64,000 nucleotides of DNA. It comes from Salvator merianae. Taxonomy: Eukaryota > Chordata > Lepidosauria > Squamata > Teiidae. The number at the start of each line of letters is the position of its first letter. Within the stretch, counting starts at the first letter, position 1. This document shows positions 54,886 to 64,000 of this stretch, in pieces. The notes beneath the pieces are model-generated. The model saw only the letters and a program-made list of their open reading frames with translations, did not search any database and was not told the DNA's origin. Both the position numbers and the translations under genes were made by a program. The DNA is taken from contig QVOM02000025.1 in NCBI GenBank assembly GCA_003586115.2, positions 89,077,449 through 89,141,448 of the forward strand, read 5' to 3'.

Positions 54886-55345
54886 TTATTTTATTTATTT
54901 GAGGATTTATATCCTGCCATTTACCCAAAGGTCCCAGAGCGGGTCACAACAATAAAAATATAAAAAATAAATAAGGTGCAACAGAATTTAAAATATAACC
55001 CTCCCCCACTCCCTGGCAGGACAGCACTCAGAGGAAGCTAAACAAAGGCCTGGGTGAATAGGTATGCTTTAACCAGGCCCCGAATATAATGTAGGTGCCT
55101 GGCGTACCACCACTGGGAGGCTGTTCCAGGGCCTGGGGGCCATCACGGAAAAGGCCCCCTTGCATGCTATGAACCAATGGGTGAAGATGCTCCTCCAGAT
55201 ATTCGGGGCCCAAGCCATTTAGGGCCTGGTTGTAATTTAGATGTGTTTTAGTGATTTGTGTTTTACCGCATGCCATTACCTGCCCTGGGACCTTCGAGTG
55301 AGGGGTGAGATACAAAGGTTATAAAACCAATCAGTAAATGAATAG
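54886..55345. mobile_element. L2-like LINE 3' remnants
   Basis: 'gaggatttatatcctgcc', 'ccagagcgggtcacaac', then 'gggaggctgttccagggcc' and 'cggaaaaggccccc', and finally 'cctgccctgggaccttcg' with 'gtgagatacaaaggttata' (in parts). Two LINE tails in opposite orientation may be joined. No open frame. Confidence 0.5.
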
Positions 55346-56034
55346 TCAACCTCAGCGCCTTGCATTGGTAGCGAATGGGAGTGGCATGCTGGGAGCCTGA
55401 AAAGAGGAGAGCCAGGTGCCAAGAAGCACAGCTGGGCACTGGTGGCTGAGCTGGGGGTGGGAGCGGGACTCAGGGAAAGGCTGGAGGTCAGAGGAAGCAG
55501 GAACAGGGGCTAAAATCCAGGGTGCAGAAACCAGGGACACGGGGGGCGATCCTGCATGCTCCAGTATGCAGTGCCAGCAGCCACTCTGAGAGCCTGCCTT
55601 CCACATGCTGGGGAGGTCTAAGGGAGGCCGCACTCCCAGGGGCGGTCTGAGGGGCGGGGTCTCCCTGAGACGGCATCAGCATGCAGAAGGGAGGCTTCCC
55701 CGTACGCTTGCTGGTCCAGGGTACTGTCCAGTGTGCAACTGCCCAAGGAAACAAAGCAAAATGTACCAGATAGAGGCTCAGTAAACCTGCTAGAGCGGGG
55801 AGGCTATTCATCAACATGCTCTAGCTGATGTGGCTGGACCTTTGCACAGCCCCTGGTCAGGGTGCATTGGTGGTTGCTGGCACCTGCCATATTTTAATAT
55901 TTCTGCAGAAGTGCAACCAGCCCCTTCAGATGTCTTGTCATATATTCTATTCACCTAAGACGGTGAGACAACTGAAGGGGTCAGGGTACGAGGTGGCAAC
56001 TTTAGTGCTGTTCTTCATGTCCTAACTTTAGGAT
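55346..56034. other. No recognised feature
   Basis: GC-moderate single-copy DNA; overlapping frames at 55352-55817 without motif. Confidence 0.35.
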
Positions 56035-56200
56035 GGTCTTCCCAGGCTCCAGAAGTGGAGATCTAGGATAGGGCCTTCTTGGTGGTAGCTCCCAGATAAT
56101 GGAATAGCTCCCCCCTGAGGTGTGTCATGTACCTTCAATATATATATGCTTAGAAGATTAGCGAAGTTGCACCTATTTACTCTGGCCATTGGTTGAGGAA
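56035..56200 (+). mobile_element. L2-like LINE ORF2 C-terminal remnant
   Basis: 'gatagggccttcttggtgg', 'agctcccagataatggaat' translate, with stops, to the motif RAFLVVAPR-WNS, the C-terminal signature of L2-clade ORF2. The tail runs into the polypurine tract. Confidence 0.55.
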
Positions 56201-56205
56201 TTTAA

Positions 56206-56378
56206 AAAAATGAACGGAAGAGGAAGGAGAAGAAGGAAGAAGAGAAGGAGGAGGAGGACGGGAGGAGGAAGAGAAGGAGGAGTTGGAAGAGGAGAAGGAG
56301 AAGGAAGAGGAGGAGGAAGAGGAGAAGGAGAAGGAGGAGGAAGAGGAGAAGGAGGAGGAGAAGGAGGAGGAGGAGGAA

Positions 56379-56410
<32 letters not shown>

Positions 56411-56632
56411 AGAGGAGGAGGAAGAGGAGGAGGAGAAGGAGAAGGAGGAGGAGAAGGAGGAGGAGAAGGAGGAGGAGGAGAAGGAGGAAGAGGAGAAGGA
56501 GGAGGAGAAGGAGAAGGAGAAGGAGAAGGAGAAGGAGGAGGAGAAGGAGGAAGAGGAAGAGGAGGAGGAGGAGGAGGAGGAGGAGGAGAAGGAGAAAGAG
56601 GAGGAGAAGGAAGAGGAGGAAAAAATATATAC
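56206..56632 (+). repeat. Polypurine tract (GGAGAA/GGA)n, 427 bp
   Basis: Nearly pure A/G with GAGGAG and GGAGAA units. It gives a 155-residue Glu/Lys frame on plus and a 153-residue Pro/Ser frame on minus, both artefacts. Can form triplex DNA. Confidence 0.95.
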
Positions 56633-57014
56633 ATTATTACAACTAATCTCCCAAATAAATTATAACATGTTGAGGGAAATTGCTTTCAGAAGTGTGCATG
56701 GTAAGCAAAATTTTGCAAAAATAAAACCTTGCAAACAGGACATTTTTTAATATTTTTTAGTTGCATAGTGCTAGGAATATAAGACACTTGTGAGCAATGA
56801 AATCTGGCTGATTTTTCCATTTTCTGTGCCTAGCCTGATTTATGTGTGGATGGAGCATGCTAAGAGCAACCAGAACTTCCCCTGTCCAAACGACTAGTGG
56901 AGTCTTCTGGATCTTTTCCTAGCCCAGGAGAACATCCTGGACTCCAACAGGATCCGGTATGGGTCGCCAGTCAGCCCCCACTGTGTAGCATGGATTTGTG
57001 TTGCCTGAGTGAAT

Positions 57015-57200
57015 AAGGCAGCCATAGAAAAGAGGGATTTAAAGGAACACTAATAATCCTGATTGTGCACATAACACAAAGCTAGAGACTAATGCCACAA
57101 CCAACTTAAAACAGCAGCAGCTCATTTAAGCGGCTCATAAAATGGAACTGCTTTTAATTAAATAATGCTGCCATTAGGCTGGTAAAACTGAAGCTGCTCT
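57015..57200. other. Candidate conserved non-coding element
   Basis: Single-copy, with homeodomain-type cores (TTTTAATTAAATAATG, CTAATAATCC), an E-box-like CAGCAGCTCA and no repeat hallmark. It lies just upstream of the candidate exon below. Composition-based. Confidence 0.25.
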
Positions 57201-57289
57201 AACCTGGTGTCTTAATGATGCGGTGATGGCCTTGCCAAGGTGAGAAACTGTCGGCAAGGCAGTTCAGTTCCAACTCTTTTCTGCCACAG

Positions 57290-57378
57290 CCAGCATGACG
57301 AGGGCAGCGACGCATGCTGGAGCCAACAAAACATCTGGAGGAATAGGATAAACAGCTGTCCAAAGCAGCAGGAAGAAG
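57290..57378 (+). CDS. Candidate internal exon, 89 bp, unidentified gene
   Basis: A pyrimidine-rich acceptor ending CTTTTCTGCCACAG stops at 57289. A strong donor GTAAGTTTG starts at 57379. One frame (phase 1) stays open between them and continues in both directions in the 57240-57551 open frame. Residues across it include DEGSDACWSQQNIWRNR and INSCPKQQEE. I do not recognise the protein. Chance splice-site pairs are common in 64 kb, so this is a hypothesis. Confidence 0.2.
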
Positions 57379-57690
57379 GTAAGTTTGCCAACAATCCCTT
57401 TGTTGAAAGTCGAGAACTTTTGCCCATGAACATCGTGTGTAGTCAATGGTTCTTGGGACATAAAGGCTTAAAGATAAAAACACATTGTACGGTACATAGC
57501 TTGGTTGAAGGGGTCATTTCATTTCAAAGAACAGAATATTACGTAAAGTGATTTCTTATTTTTCTCACTTAAGAGAAGTGTGAAGCACTTGGTATGGACA
57601 AGATAAGCACATTCTGCTGTAAGATAACTGGTTAAAATCCTGGATAAACTGGGTAACTTGAGTCCAGTTTCCCCTGGGACATTTTCTCAA

Positions 57691-57860
57691 AGCCCTTTCT
57701 GCACTGGGTTTTATTCCAGATTACAGGCTGGAATTTGAATTTAGTATCCATACACTAGTGCAGTCTTTGGCTGCCCCAGGTGTTGTCTGCACCAGCATGT
57801 GGATGGCAGGTCCCTTTTCTGGGATATAATCCAGAATAAGGCCCAGTGCAAAAAAGGGCA
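57691..57860. mobile_element. Short Harbinger-like MITE, complete
   Basis: 170 bp. Ends AGCCCTTTCTGCACTGGG and CCCAGTGCAAAAAAGGGCA. Flanks CAA and TAA (2 of 3). The arms 'ttattccagattacagg' / 'gggatataatccagaataag' and 'catacactagtgcag' / 'tgcaccagcatgtgg' pair. Confidence 0.8.
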
Positions 57861-58180
57861 TAAGTGTTATGAATCTTGCAGGCATAAGATAATTGTGCAA
57901 ATGACAAAATGTTGTGAGGGAAGCCCACAAACCACTTCAGCAGTTTGCTGTAGGTAGTGGCACATGAGGAGTTTCCTATTTACTATGTGGCATGTATTTG
58001 CCAAGAGAACCTGGGCACTAGAAGGTTAATTTGTCCATAGGAAACAATAATCTTGGCATCAGGATGGAGAGTGCTCTTGTTCTTTTCAGCAATATATTGG
58101 GTAGGGTGTGTGTCTAAAGCATATGAACCTATCCTTGTACAGAGACAGGCCATTCATCCAGGTAAATCAGTATTGTTGAC

Positions 58181-58274
58181 CAGCAGCGGCCCGTGCCTTT
58201 AAGGAGGGGTGTTCGCGCGAACGGCCATGGCACTCGCGCGAACACCCCCCCCTTAAAGGCACGGGCCACCGCTG
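58181..58274. mobile_element. hAT-like palindromic MITE, family A, short
   Basis: 94 bp, nearly perfect palindrome. Ends CAGCAGCGGCCCGTGCC and GGCACGGGCCACCGCTG. Flanks TTGTTGAC and TTGTTGAT (7 of 8). Centre GCGCGAACGGCCATGGCAC...GCGCG. Confidence 0.9.
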
Positions 58275-58422
58275 TTGTTGATACAGACAGAAAGTGATGA
58301 TAAACAAAGAAGCAAGTAAAAAATAGGTGCTGAGTACCAGCCAGTATTGGAGCAGCTTGGGATGAAAGCAAACAACAAAACAAAGCAAAAGAGATGGGAG
58401 AAAAAATACAGCCTGGAATTAA

Positions 58423-58860
58423 GGGCCTTTTCACACTTGTGCCTAGTGAGCATCTGCATGCTCATTACGCAAGTGTGTCCACACCATGTGGAGGCCCATG
58501 TGATCAGGAGAAGCCTACAGCTGTTCCTGATCACGGCTAGCTGAGGGACACTAAATTGTGCCCCACAACTTGACTAGCAGCAACTATCCTGCTTCCAGGT
58601 GCGAATGCATGACCGTGTGGTGCATAGTGGCTGTGACCGCATGATTGTGCAATCATGCCTGTGCATGCCTGCATGATCTACAGTGCTGCAGGTCACCATG
58701 GCAGCAGCTGGCCGCTTCCTGGCTGCTGTCATGATGAAGTTCAGAAGCAGGATACCAGCATTCGCAGTGCGAACGCTGCTATCCTGTTGGCATTCTAGTG
58801 TAGGGTCCTGCAGTGCAGACAGTGTTAACCTGTTCTAACATAGCAAGTAAGAAAATGCCC
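58423..58860. mobile_element. Harbinger-like MITE, medium subgroup, TAA duplication
   Basis: 438 bp. Ends GGGCCTTTTCACACTTGTG and GCAAGTAAGAAAATGCCC. TAA at 58420-58422 and 58861-58863. Central CATGGCAGCAGCTGGCCG...CTGCTGTCATG stem and 'accagcattcgcagtgcg' with its inverse. Confidence 0.85.
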
Positions 58861-58899
58861 TAAATCTCACCAGCTAATATTGGCAGTGGTACGCTGTGG

Positions 58900-59060
58900 A
58901 AGCCAGAAAGCAAATGGGTGATGGAGAAGGCCTAGTCACCAAAATTCATGATTTGGGCAAAAAGGTGTGTCTTTACCTGGTACCTGAAAAAAGACAAATT
59001 TGATACCTCCCTGGTGAACCAGTGTGGGAAGATAAATCCGGAAGTGGAATCCTCTCACTA
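58900..59060 (+). mobile_element. L2-like LINE 3' UTR remnant
   Basis: 'gggtgatggagaaggcc', 'ggcaaaaaggtgtgtcttta', 'gtgggaagataaatccgg' echo the 32400-32520 phrases. Very decayed. Confidence 0.35.
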
Positions 59061-59086
59061 CCATATAGGAACGGAGAAGTTTTAAT

Positions 59087-59510
59087 TAGAGAAGTGCAAA
59101 TTTGATTGGTGTTTGACTAGGTTGAATCAAATTGAATAGTTCAACCCCATTCACACTGAACAAAACCACCTTCTAGTTCAAAAGGGACTGGTTTGATTTC
59201 AACTGAACCAGTTCAAGGCCGAAGCTCGTGGGCATTAAAGAACAATGATGTAATACCGCCACGTTTTTCCTTGCCCCATGTCACCCACAGCTTTCTTTTT
59301 TAAAAAAGGCAAGATTTGTACAATTGCACAATTCTGCCCCTTCCCAGGCAAGATTTACACAATTGTGCAACTGTGAGCTTTTAAAAATGTTCAAACAGAT
59401 CGTAAACTGACTTTGGTTTTAGATTGAACTGAACTCAATGGTTTGATGTGCCGTAACCTGCAGCAACCTGCTGAACCAAACCTATGAATTTAAGTTTGTC
59501 CATATCTCTA
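59087..59510. mobile_element. hAT-like MITE, family B
   Basis: Ends TAGAGAAGTGCAAATTTG and GTCCATATCTCTA. Flanks GTTTTAAT and CTTCTGAT (5 of 8). The interior is GAACCA/GGTTTGAT-rich as in the family. Confidence 0.7.
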
Positions 59511-59799
59511 CTTCTGATTCTAACTCTATTTTATTTTTTACTTATTCACACATTCTTCAGTGTTTCAATTCCATTTATATCACCTGTGCACTATGTTCTC
59601 CGGGTCTGATTGTGGAAAAACAGAAATACATTTAAGCAGCGAAAAAAAAAATCTATTCAAGTGGAAATACACTAAATGGATTTTTTTAAAAAAAACAACT
59701 CCAAACTGAACAGACATCTAATTCCTGGCCCATCCATATTTCTATCCTCGCAAATGGATCTCAATGCCTTGAAAGGCTGATATGAAAAGCAATCTGAGA

Positions 59800-59970
59800 A
59801 GGATTAAGCTGCCAAGTCTTTCAAGGCTTTATAAGTTAAAAACAGAACTTTGGATCAGGCCCAGAAGCACAATGGCAGCCAATGTATTTGGACCAGGAGG
59901 ATGGGCCTAATCCCAGCCAAAAATCTAGCTATGGAATTCAGAAGAAGCAGCCATTCCCAAATTACCTCCA
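59800..59970 (+). mobile_element. L2-like LINE 3' region remnant
   Basis: 'caaggctttataagttaaaa' and 'agcacaatggcagccaatg' with 'ggaccaggaggatgggcc' resemble the L2-like phrase 'ggctttataggttataacca...' of vertebrate LINE tails. Decayed. Confidence 0.45.
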
Positions 59971-60511
59971 AAGGAGCTCCACAAAAATTCAAATTCTGTA
60001 TTGCAATACAATAATTGAGACACGGCAAAAATTACATTCCTGCATTGTGGTGACTGAGTCGTGAAACCATCAGCACTAGGGTTACATCCAACCTTTTGCT
60101 CCATCCAGGATTGTAATTTTCACTATGATGGAGCAAAGCTCTTCCAGATTTCAGATGGGACCAACTCCCAATCCTGCCTAAATATGTCAGGGATTCTGCA
60201 CTGAATGCATACATTCTGTCAATGAGTTATAAGAAACCAATTATGGACAAATTCAATTGACAGTTCTGATAGTGGTCATTATTAGCACTGGAAAAGAAAA
60301 TGGATTCCTGCTCAATTTCAAGGTTTTTTTTCTTTTCTTTTTAAGGAATCTACCGAGTGAATTTTCATTTCTGCAGACATTCACAATTGGTTATTTTTCC
60401 ATTTGTATGGATTTATTTTTCTTCTCACTCACAATTCCTTTTGCATAGGTCTTCTGTTTCCGGTTCCCTTTAAACTCATGGAATGCTAATGAATGCATTT
60501 TTGCAGATTTA
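59971..60511. other. AT-rich single-copy DNA
   Basis: No gene or element recognised. Confidence 0.35.
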
Positions 60512-60971
60512 GGCAGCTTTTAGACATCACTTATTTATTCTGCAATTTATCAATTTACCAGGGTAAAGCACATCCAGAATTATCACACATTGTCTAGACA
60601 TTAGATCAATACTCCGTGTTTTAGCATCTGCCGCAGCAACGGAGTGACATTACAGCTGCACGACTTTCTGTCCACATGACCTGACTCTCCCATCATGCCA
60701 TACAGGTGACCAATGGTATCAGATGAAGTACTTCCAGGAGTGACAGCTGACCCTGAATTCGTGCTGTACTTCTTGTGCAATAATCCAGACACAGCTGCAA
60801 TTACAAAATAACAGAATATTGTGCTATGGTAGTTAGTTTTACCTGAACAACGATAGCCCAGTAAATCAAGTCTATATCCCAGGACTGAATTGGGAGCATC
60901 TTGATCACTTCTGGTAAATCAGGTACAATTGCAAAATAATTATGGGAGTTTAGCACTGTCTGGATGCAGTC
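60512..60971. mobile_element. Possible decayed inverted-repeat element
   Basis: The left GGCAGCTTTTAGACATCACTTA resembles the terminus of the 5581-5716 palindrome; the right end CACTGTCTGGATGCAGTC is its approximate inverse. About 460 bp between. No target duplication visible. Confidence 0.4.
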
Positions 60972-61444
60972 TTTGAGTCAGCTGCCAAACACTTTCTTCT
61001 GCTGGTACACTGGGACTGGGTTTTGACTAACAAAATGCAACCCCTCCCCAAAAACCCCAAATAAACAAGGTGATTATGTATGCAGCATCCATTCAATTTA
61101 ATGAAACAAGTATCTTCCTCCCGCCAGATAAGTATCACTTTCACACCCTCCCTGTTCAAAATAGATTGAAATAAGACCAGCTATTTAGGCAAACAAAATG
61201 GAGGTTTGCTGTGTGGTCACAACTGTAGTCCCAATGGTTTCTTCTTGCTGAGTGTAACTGCTTTTGGAATATGAGCTTCAGAACGAACCCATATATTGAT
61301 TATATTCCGTATCTTCATTTTCTACCTAGTTGGTACAGAGAAGGTCAATCTTTTGGAAGCTGAGAACCATATTCATTCTTGGCGAACCTGCTAGAGGCCA
61401 CATATCAAAAAGGATGTAGCCATGCTATCAAAATGGGTGCAGAT

Positions 61445-61588
61445 GGGGGAAGCCAGAGAGCGGTTGAGGGAGATTCTTGCTTGACAACCTGGGAACTCAC
61501 CTATGGGGTTCCTCAGGAGTCGATCTTATCTTCCATGCTCTTTAATATCCAAATGAAGCTGCAGGGAGAGGTCATCAGGAGGTTTGGG
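61445..61588 (+). pseudogene. L2-like LINE reverse transcriptase fragment, first part
   Basis: The frame reads LTYGVPQESILSSMLFN then QGEVIRRFG, the conserved region around the reverse transcriptase GVPQGS box, with Gly to Glu in the box. It belongs to an L2-clade ORF2. The sequence stops abruptly at 'gaggtttgg' where a CR1-like tail begins. The next conserved block (YADDT) is at 62220, on the other side of the insert. Confidence 0.75.
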
Positions 61589-61589
61589 G

Positions 61590-62207
61590 CTGATAGGCAA
61601 GAGAGTTAGGACCGACAGCATTTTTTCACCCAGAGTGTCATCAGTTTATGCAATCTACTACCGGAAGAGATAGTGACAGCAACCAGCCTGGATAGCTTTA
61701 AGAATGGATTGGACAGATTCATGAAGGATAGGTGTATCAATGGCTACTAGAATTGATGCCTAGGTACTGCCTCCAGGTTGGGGAGACAGGCAGGATGCCT
61801 CTAAAGGTCATTTGAAGGCAGGTAAGAGCAGGCAAATGTATGGCCTTAGTCTTCTGCTTGAGATGCCCAGAAGCAATTGGCGGGCCACTGTGTGAGACAG
61901 GATGCTGGACTAGATGGGCTGTGGCCTGATCAAGCAGGGCTTCTCCTATGTTCTTATAGGGTTAGACAAATTCAAGGAAGACAGGTGTATCAGTGGCTAC
62001 TAGAATGGATGCTTAGGTACTTCCTGCATGTGAGAGAGAGACAGGATGCTTCTAAAGGCCTTTTGGAGGGAGCTGAGAGCTGGTTAAGGTTTTACCTTTC
62101 TCTTCTGCTTGAGAATGCCCAGAAGCAATTGGTGGGCCACTCTGTGAGGCAGGATGCTGGACCAGATGGGCTGTGGCCCAATCCAGCTGGACTCCTCTTA
62201 TATTCGT
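61590..62207 (+). mobile_element. CR1-like LINE 3' end inserted in the L2 fragment
   Basis: The ORF2 C-terminal remnant ('gacagcattttttcaccc', 'ctaccggaagagatagtg') is followed by two 3' UTR units (61745-61970 and 61975-62205). The second unit starts with 'ttagacaaattcaagg'. It interrupts the L2 reading region exactly between two codons' worth of conserved sequence. Confidence 0.85.
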
Positions 62208-62312
62208 GGAGTGAGGTGTAATCAATATGCAGATGACACCCAGTTTTCTCTCTTGTTGCCATCTGAATCAAAAGCAGCTGTCAAAATGCTTGAGGGTCAC
62301 ATGGATGGAGCT
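62208..62312 (+). pseudogene. L2-like LINE reverse transcriptase fragment, second part
   Basis: The frame reads GVRCNQYADDTQFSLLLPSE, including the catalytic YADD motif of reverse transcriptases, then 'AAVKMLEG'. It continues the fragment at 61445-61588. Truncated at 62312 by a hAT-like terminus. Non-functional because it is split and short. Confidence 0.8.
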
Positions 62313-62316
62313 GATA

Positions 62317-62600
62317 TACAGATGTGCACAAACCTTTTCTGTGTTCTGTTTAAACTGAAATGAACAGGGACTAGTAAGGTGCAATTCTGAACTCTTTTCT
62401 TCGAACAGCAGGCTTTTCTGTTTGATTCAACCACCTTGGGACACCTTCAAGCCTTGATCGAACAAGGTGTGTTTGCTAGGCTCATTAGAGCACCATTTTG
62501 TTTAGGTCAAATTCAAACTTTGTTTTCAAACAGGCAGGACCTTTGGTTTGAACTCAGACCTTTCAAACATCTGTTTGGTTCAAGCCCGCTCCTGTCCGTT
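62317..62600. mobile_element. hAT-like element, family B, one end
   Basis: Starts TACAGATGTGCACAAACC. The interior is GGTTTGAA/GTTCAA-rich as in family B. The far end and target duplication were not found. Confidence 0.5.
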
Positions 62601-62689
62601 TTCTCAGGGCTAAGTGGAATACAGAGCAGTGTGGGAATTTGGCTGTTAACAGTGTCTGGATATACCAGCATCCAAAGCCAGGACTCTGG

Positions 62690-63060
62690 CTTATAATTCC
62701 GCTAAAGAAAATTCCAGGTTTTCCATTACGATTAAAAAACAAAAACAAAATGCAAAGAAATAAATTAGAAAAAGCTAGTATACATTAATTGAAAGCTTTC
62801 TATTTAACAGATGGGAGACCAAAAGAAATGCAAATATTAACTGTTCAGGATGAAGAGGTCAGACTTAACTTGCTGCTGAGATACCAATTAAGTACCTTTT
62901 AAAATGAAAAAAAAAAAACAAACAGTGAAAGAAAATAATGAGAAAATTAACCCCATCTGGACAGCTGGCAATCAACGCCATTTTTCCACCAGGGTATTGG
63001 TATCTTTATCGTATTTAAAATTAAATGGTGCACATTTAAAATCTCGGTGAATATCTTGGG
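62690..63060. other. Candidate conserved AT-rich non-coding DNA
   Basis: AT-rich, single-copy, with an octamer-like ATGCAAAT (62829-62836), TAATT cores and AT-rich blocks. No repeat hallmark. Composition only. Confidence 0.2.
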
Positions 63061-63067
63061 AGACAGA

Positions 63068-63522
63068 GGGCCATTTTGCACTTTGCACTAGTGAGCATCA
63101 GGGACATCAGGGACGTTCACTAGCAAAATGCCTCTGCACTTTGCAGAGGCCCTTGTGAATGGGAGCACATATCGCTGCTCCTGATCACGGATAGCAGTGG
63201 AGCACAAATTAGTGCTGCACAGATTTACCAGGAGTTGAAAGCCAGCTTCCGATAAAGTTCATTTGCATGTGGAATGCATGGCTGTGCTGTGCACGGTGGC
63301 TGCATTCTGCACACACTGCCAGTCACCATGGCAGCAGCTGGGTGCTTCCCAGCTGCTGACATGGCGAGGTTCGAGCCAGGACACCAGCATTCGCACCACG
63401 ACTACGGACACGCAGTGCCACAACTACAACCACACAGGGCCTACGGCATCCACGCTGTGTGGTCAATTCCACTGTGGAATGTTCACTGGTGAACATTCCA
63501 CGGTGGAAGTGTGAACAGGTCC
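63068..63522. mobile_element. Harbinger-like MITE, medium subgroup, AGA duplication
   Basis: 455 bp. Ends GGGCCATTTTGCACTTTGC and GGAAGTGTGAACAGGTCC. AGA at 63065-63067 and 63523-63525. Central CATGGCAGCAGCTGGGTGC...CAGCTGCTGACATGG stem and 'caccagcattcgcaccacg'. The right arm has GAATGTTCACTGGTGAACATTC, a perfect hairpin (63476-63497). Confidence 0.85.
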
Positions 63523-63540
63523 AGATATAAAGACTAATAT

Positions 63541-64000
63541 ATCATTAGGAGATTGGTAGAATATAGCACGAAAACATTGAAATGATGGTTAATCAGCTAA
63601 AAAAAAAATAGTCAAAAATATTAAATAAATGGTAAAGAACACTAAAGTATTTCAAGAAATTTGTCACCCAGATGTTGGCACTGTGATATAGAAAAGGCTA
63701 CAATGAGTCATCTTTGGTAGGAATGTAGAGTTATCAAACCATTTTAGGATCAAATAAAGAAAGAAGTCGCTGATATATTAAATGAAAATATAAAATGGGG
63801 TGCAGAAATATGCATAATAAAGGAAATAAAGCGTAAGAAATTTTGAATGTTCACGTTAGCAGCTGCACAGATGGTAATAGCAAGAATCTGGAAAATAATT
63901 AAAAACAGAACTGTAATGACTTGGTATAAAAAGGTGTGGGTTATTGCTGCAGGAGAATATTTAACAGGAATGCATGGTGACTTGATGGACTCAAAATTTA
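63541..64000 (+). pseudogene. L1 LINE ORF2 C-terminal region, decayed, cut by window end
   Basis: From 63661 one frame reads LSPRCWHCDIEKATMSHLW, stop, ECRVIKPF, stop, DQIKKEVADIL, then after another stop FTLAAAQMVIARIWKII and TWYKKVWVIAAGEY. This is the L1 ORF2 C-terminus, including the Cys-His motif (C-x2-C-x8-H-x3-4-C). Two in-frame TAG codons stand where L1 has Trp (TGG), and a TGA comes later. Upstream 63541-63660 is more decayed. It continues past the window. Confidence 0.8.

Noticed and set aside
56173..56750. Glu-rich and Pro-rich long frames
   Set aside because: Produced by the polypurine tract.
1..64000. Endogenous retrovirus or other viral insertion
   Set aside because: No LTR pair, primer-binding site, or gag/pol/env-like frame was recognised; the reverse transcriptase motifs seen belong to CR1, L2 and L1 LINEs.

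Overview
This window looks like non-coding nuclear DNA of a vertebrate, most probably a squamate reptile (lizard or snake). The evidence is the repeat content: CR1, L2-like and L1 LINE fragments, tRNA-headed SINEs with a Bov-B-like tail (the Sauria SINE type), and many short inverted-repeat DNA transposons of hAT and Harbinger type. The species assignment is inference; 'vertebrate' is secure. I recognised no host protein-coding gene. Nearly all longer open frames lie in transposons, simple repeats or unspliced non-coding DNA.

Layout. 1-5.2 kb: unique sequence, then CR1 3' tails, one of them split by a Harbinger-like MITE that carries a smaller MITE. 5.2-13.6 kb: a near-perfect palindrome, a hAT element, an L2-like remnant, a CR1 fragment, a tRNA-headed SINE and an AT-rich stretch resembling an mRNA 3' end. 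14-15.5 kb: two CR1 open-frame ends, the second with tandemly repeated 3' UTR units. 16.5-25.7 kb: dense DNA transposons, including two hAT copies each carrying a second hAT palindrome, a CR1 tail invaded by two MITEs, and a perfect 160-bp tandem duplication. 26.3-33.6 kb: a CR1 fragment split by a 647-bp element, a 430-bp polypyrimidine tract, MITEs, and L2 and CR1 remnants. 34-38.8 kb: four MITEs or MITE remnants, a GC-rich hAT element with a perfect 8-bp target duplication, and SINEs. 39.2-47.7 kb: a minus-strand CR1, a 5'-truncated L1 with a 21-bp target duplication, and further MITEs with a second copy of the GC-rich hAT. 48.4-56.6 kb: CR1 tails, hAT palindromes, a SINE, a 200-bp higher-order tetranucleotide array and a 427-bp polypurine tract. 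56.7-64 kb: a candidate conserved non-coding stretch, a candidate 89-bp exon, more MITEs, an L2-like reverse transcriptase interrupted by a CR1, and a decayed L1 ORF2 end running off the window.

The main biology is a large load of non-autonomous 'cut-and-paste' elements. At least three hAT-type families have 8-bp target duplications. A Harbinger-like group has GGGCC termini and 3-bp, often TAA, duplications. No matching transposase was seen, so these copies would have been mobilised in trans. Nested insertions give a partial relative order: CR1 and L2 remnants, and hAT family B, are older than the MITEs and hAT family A that interrupt them.
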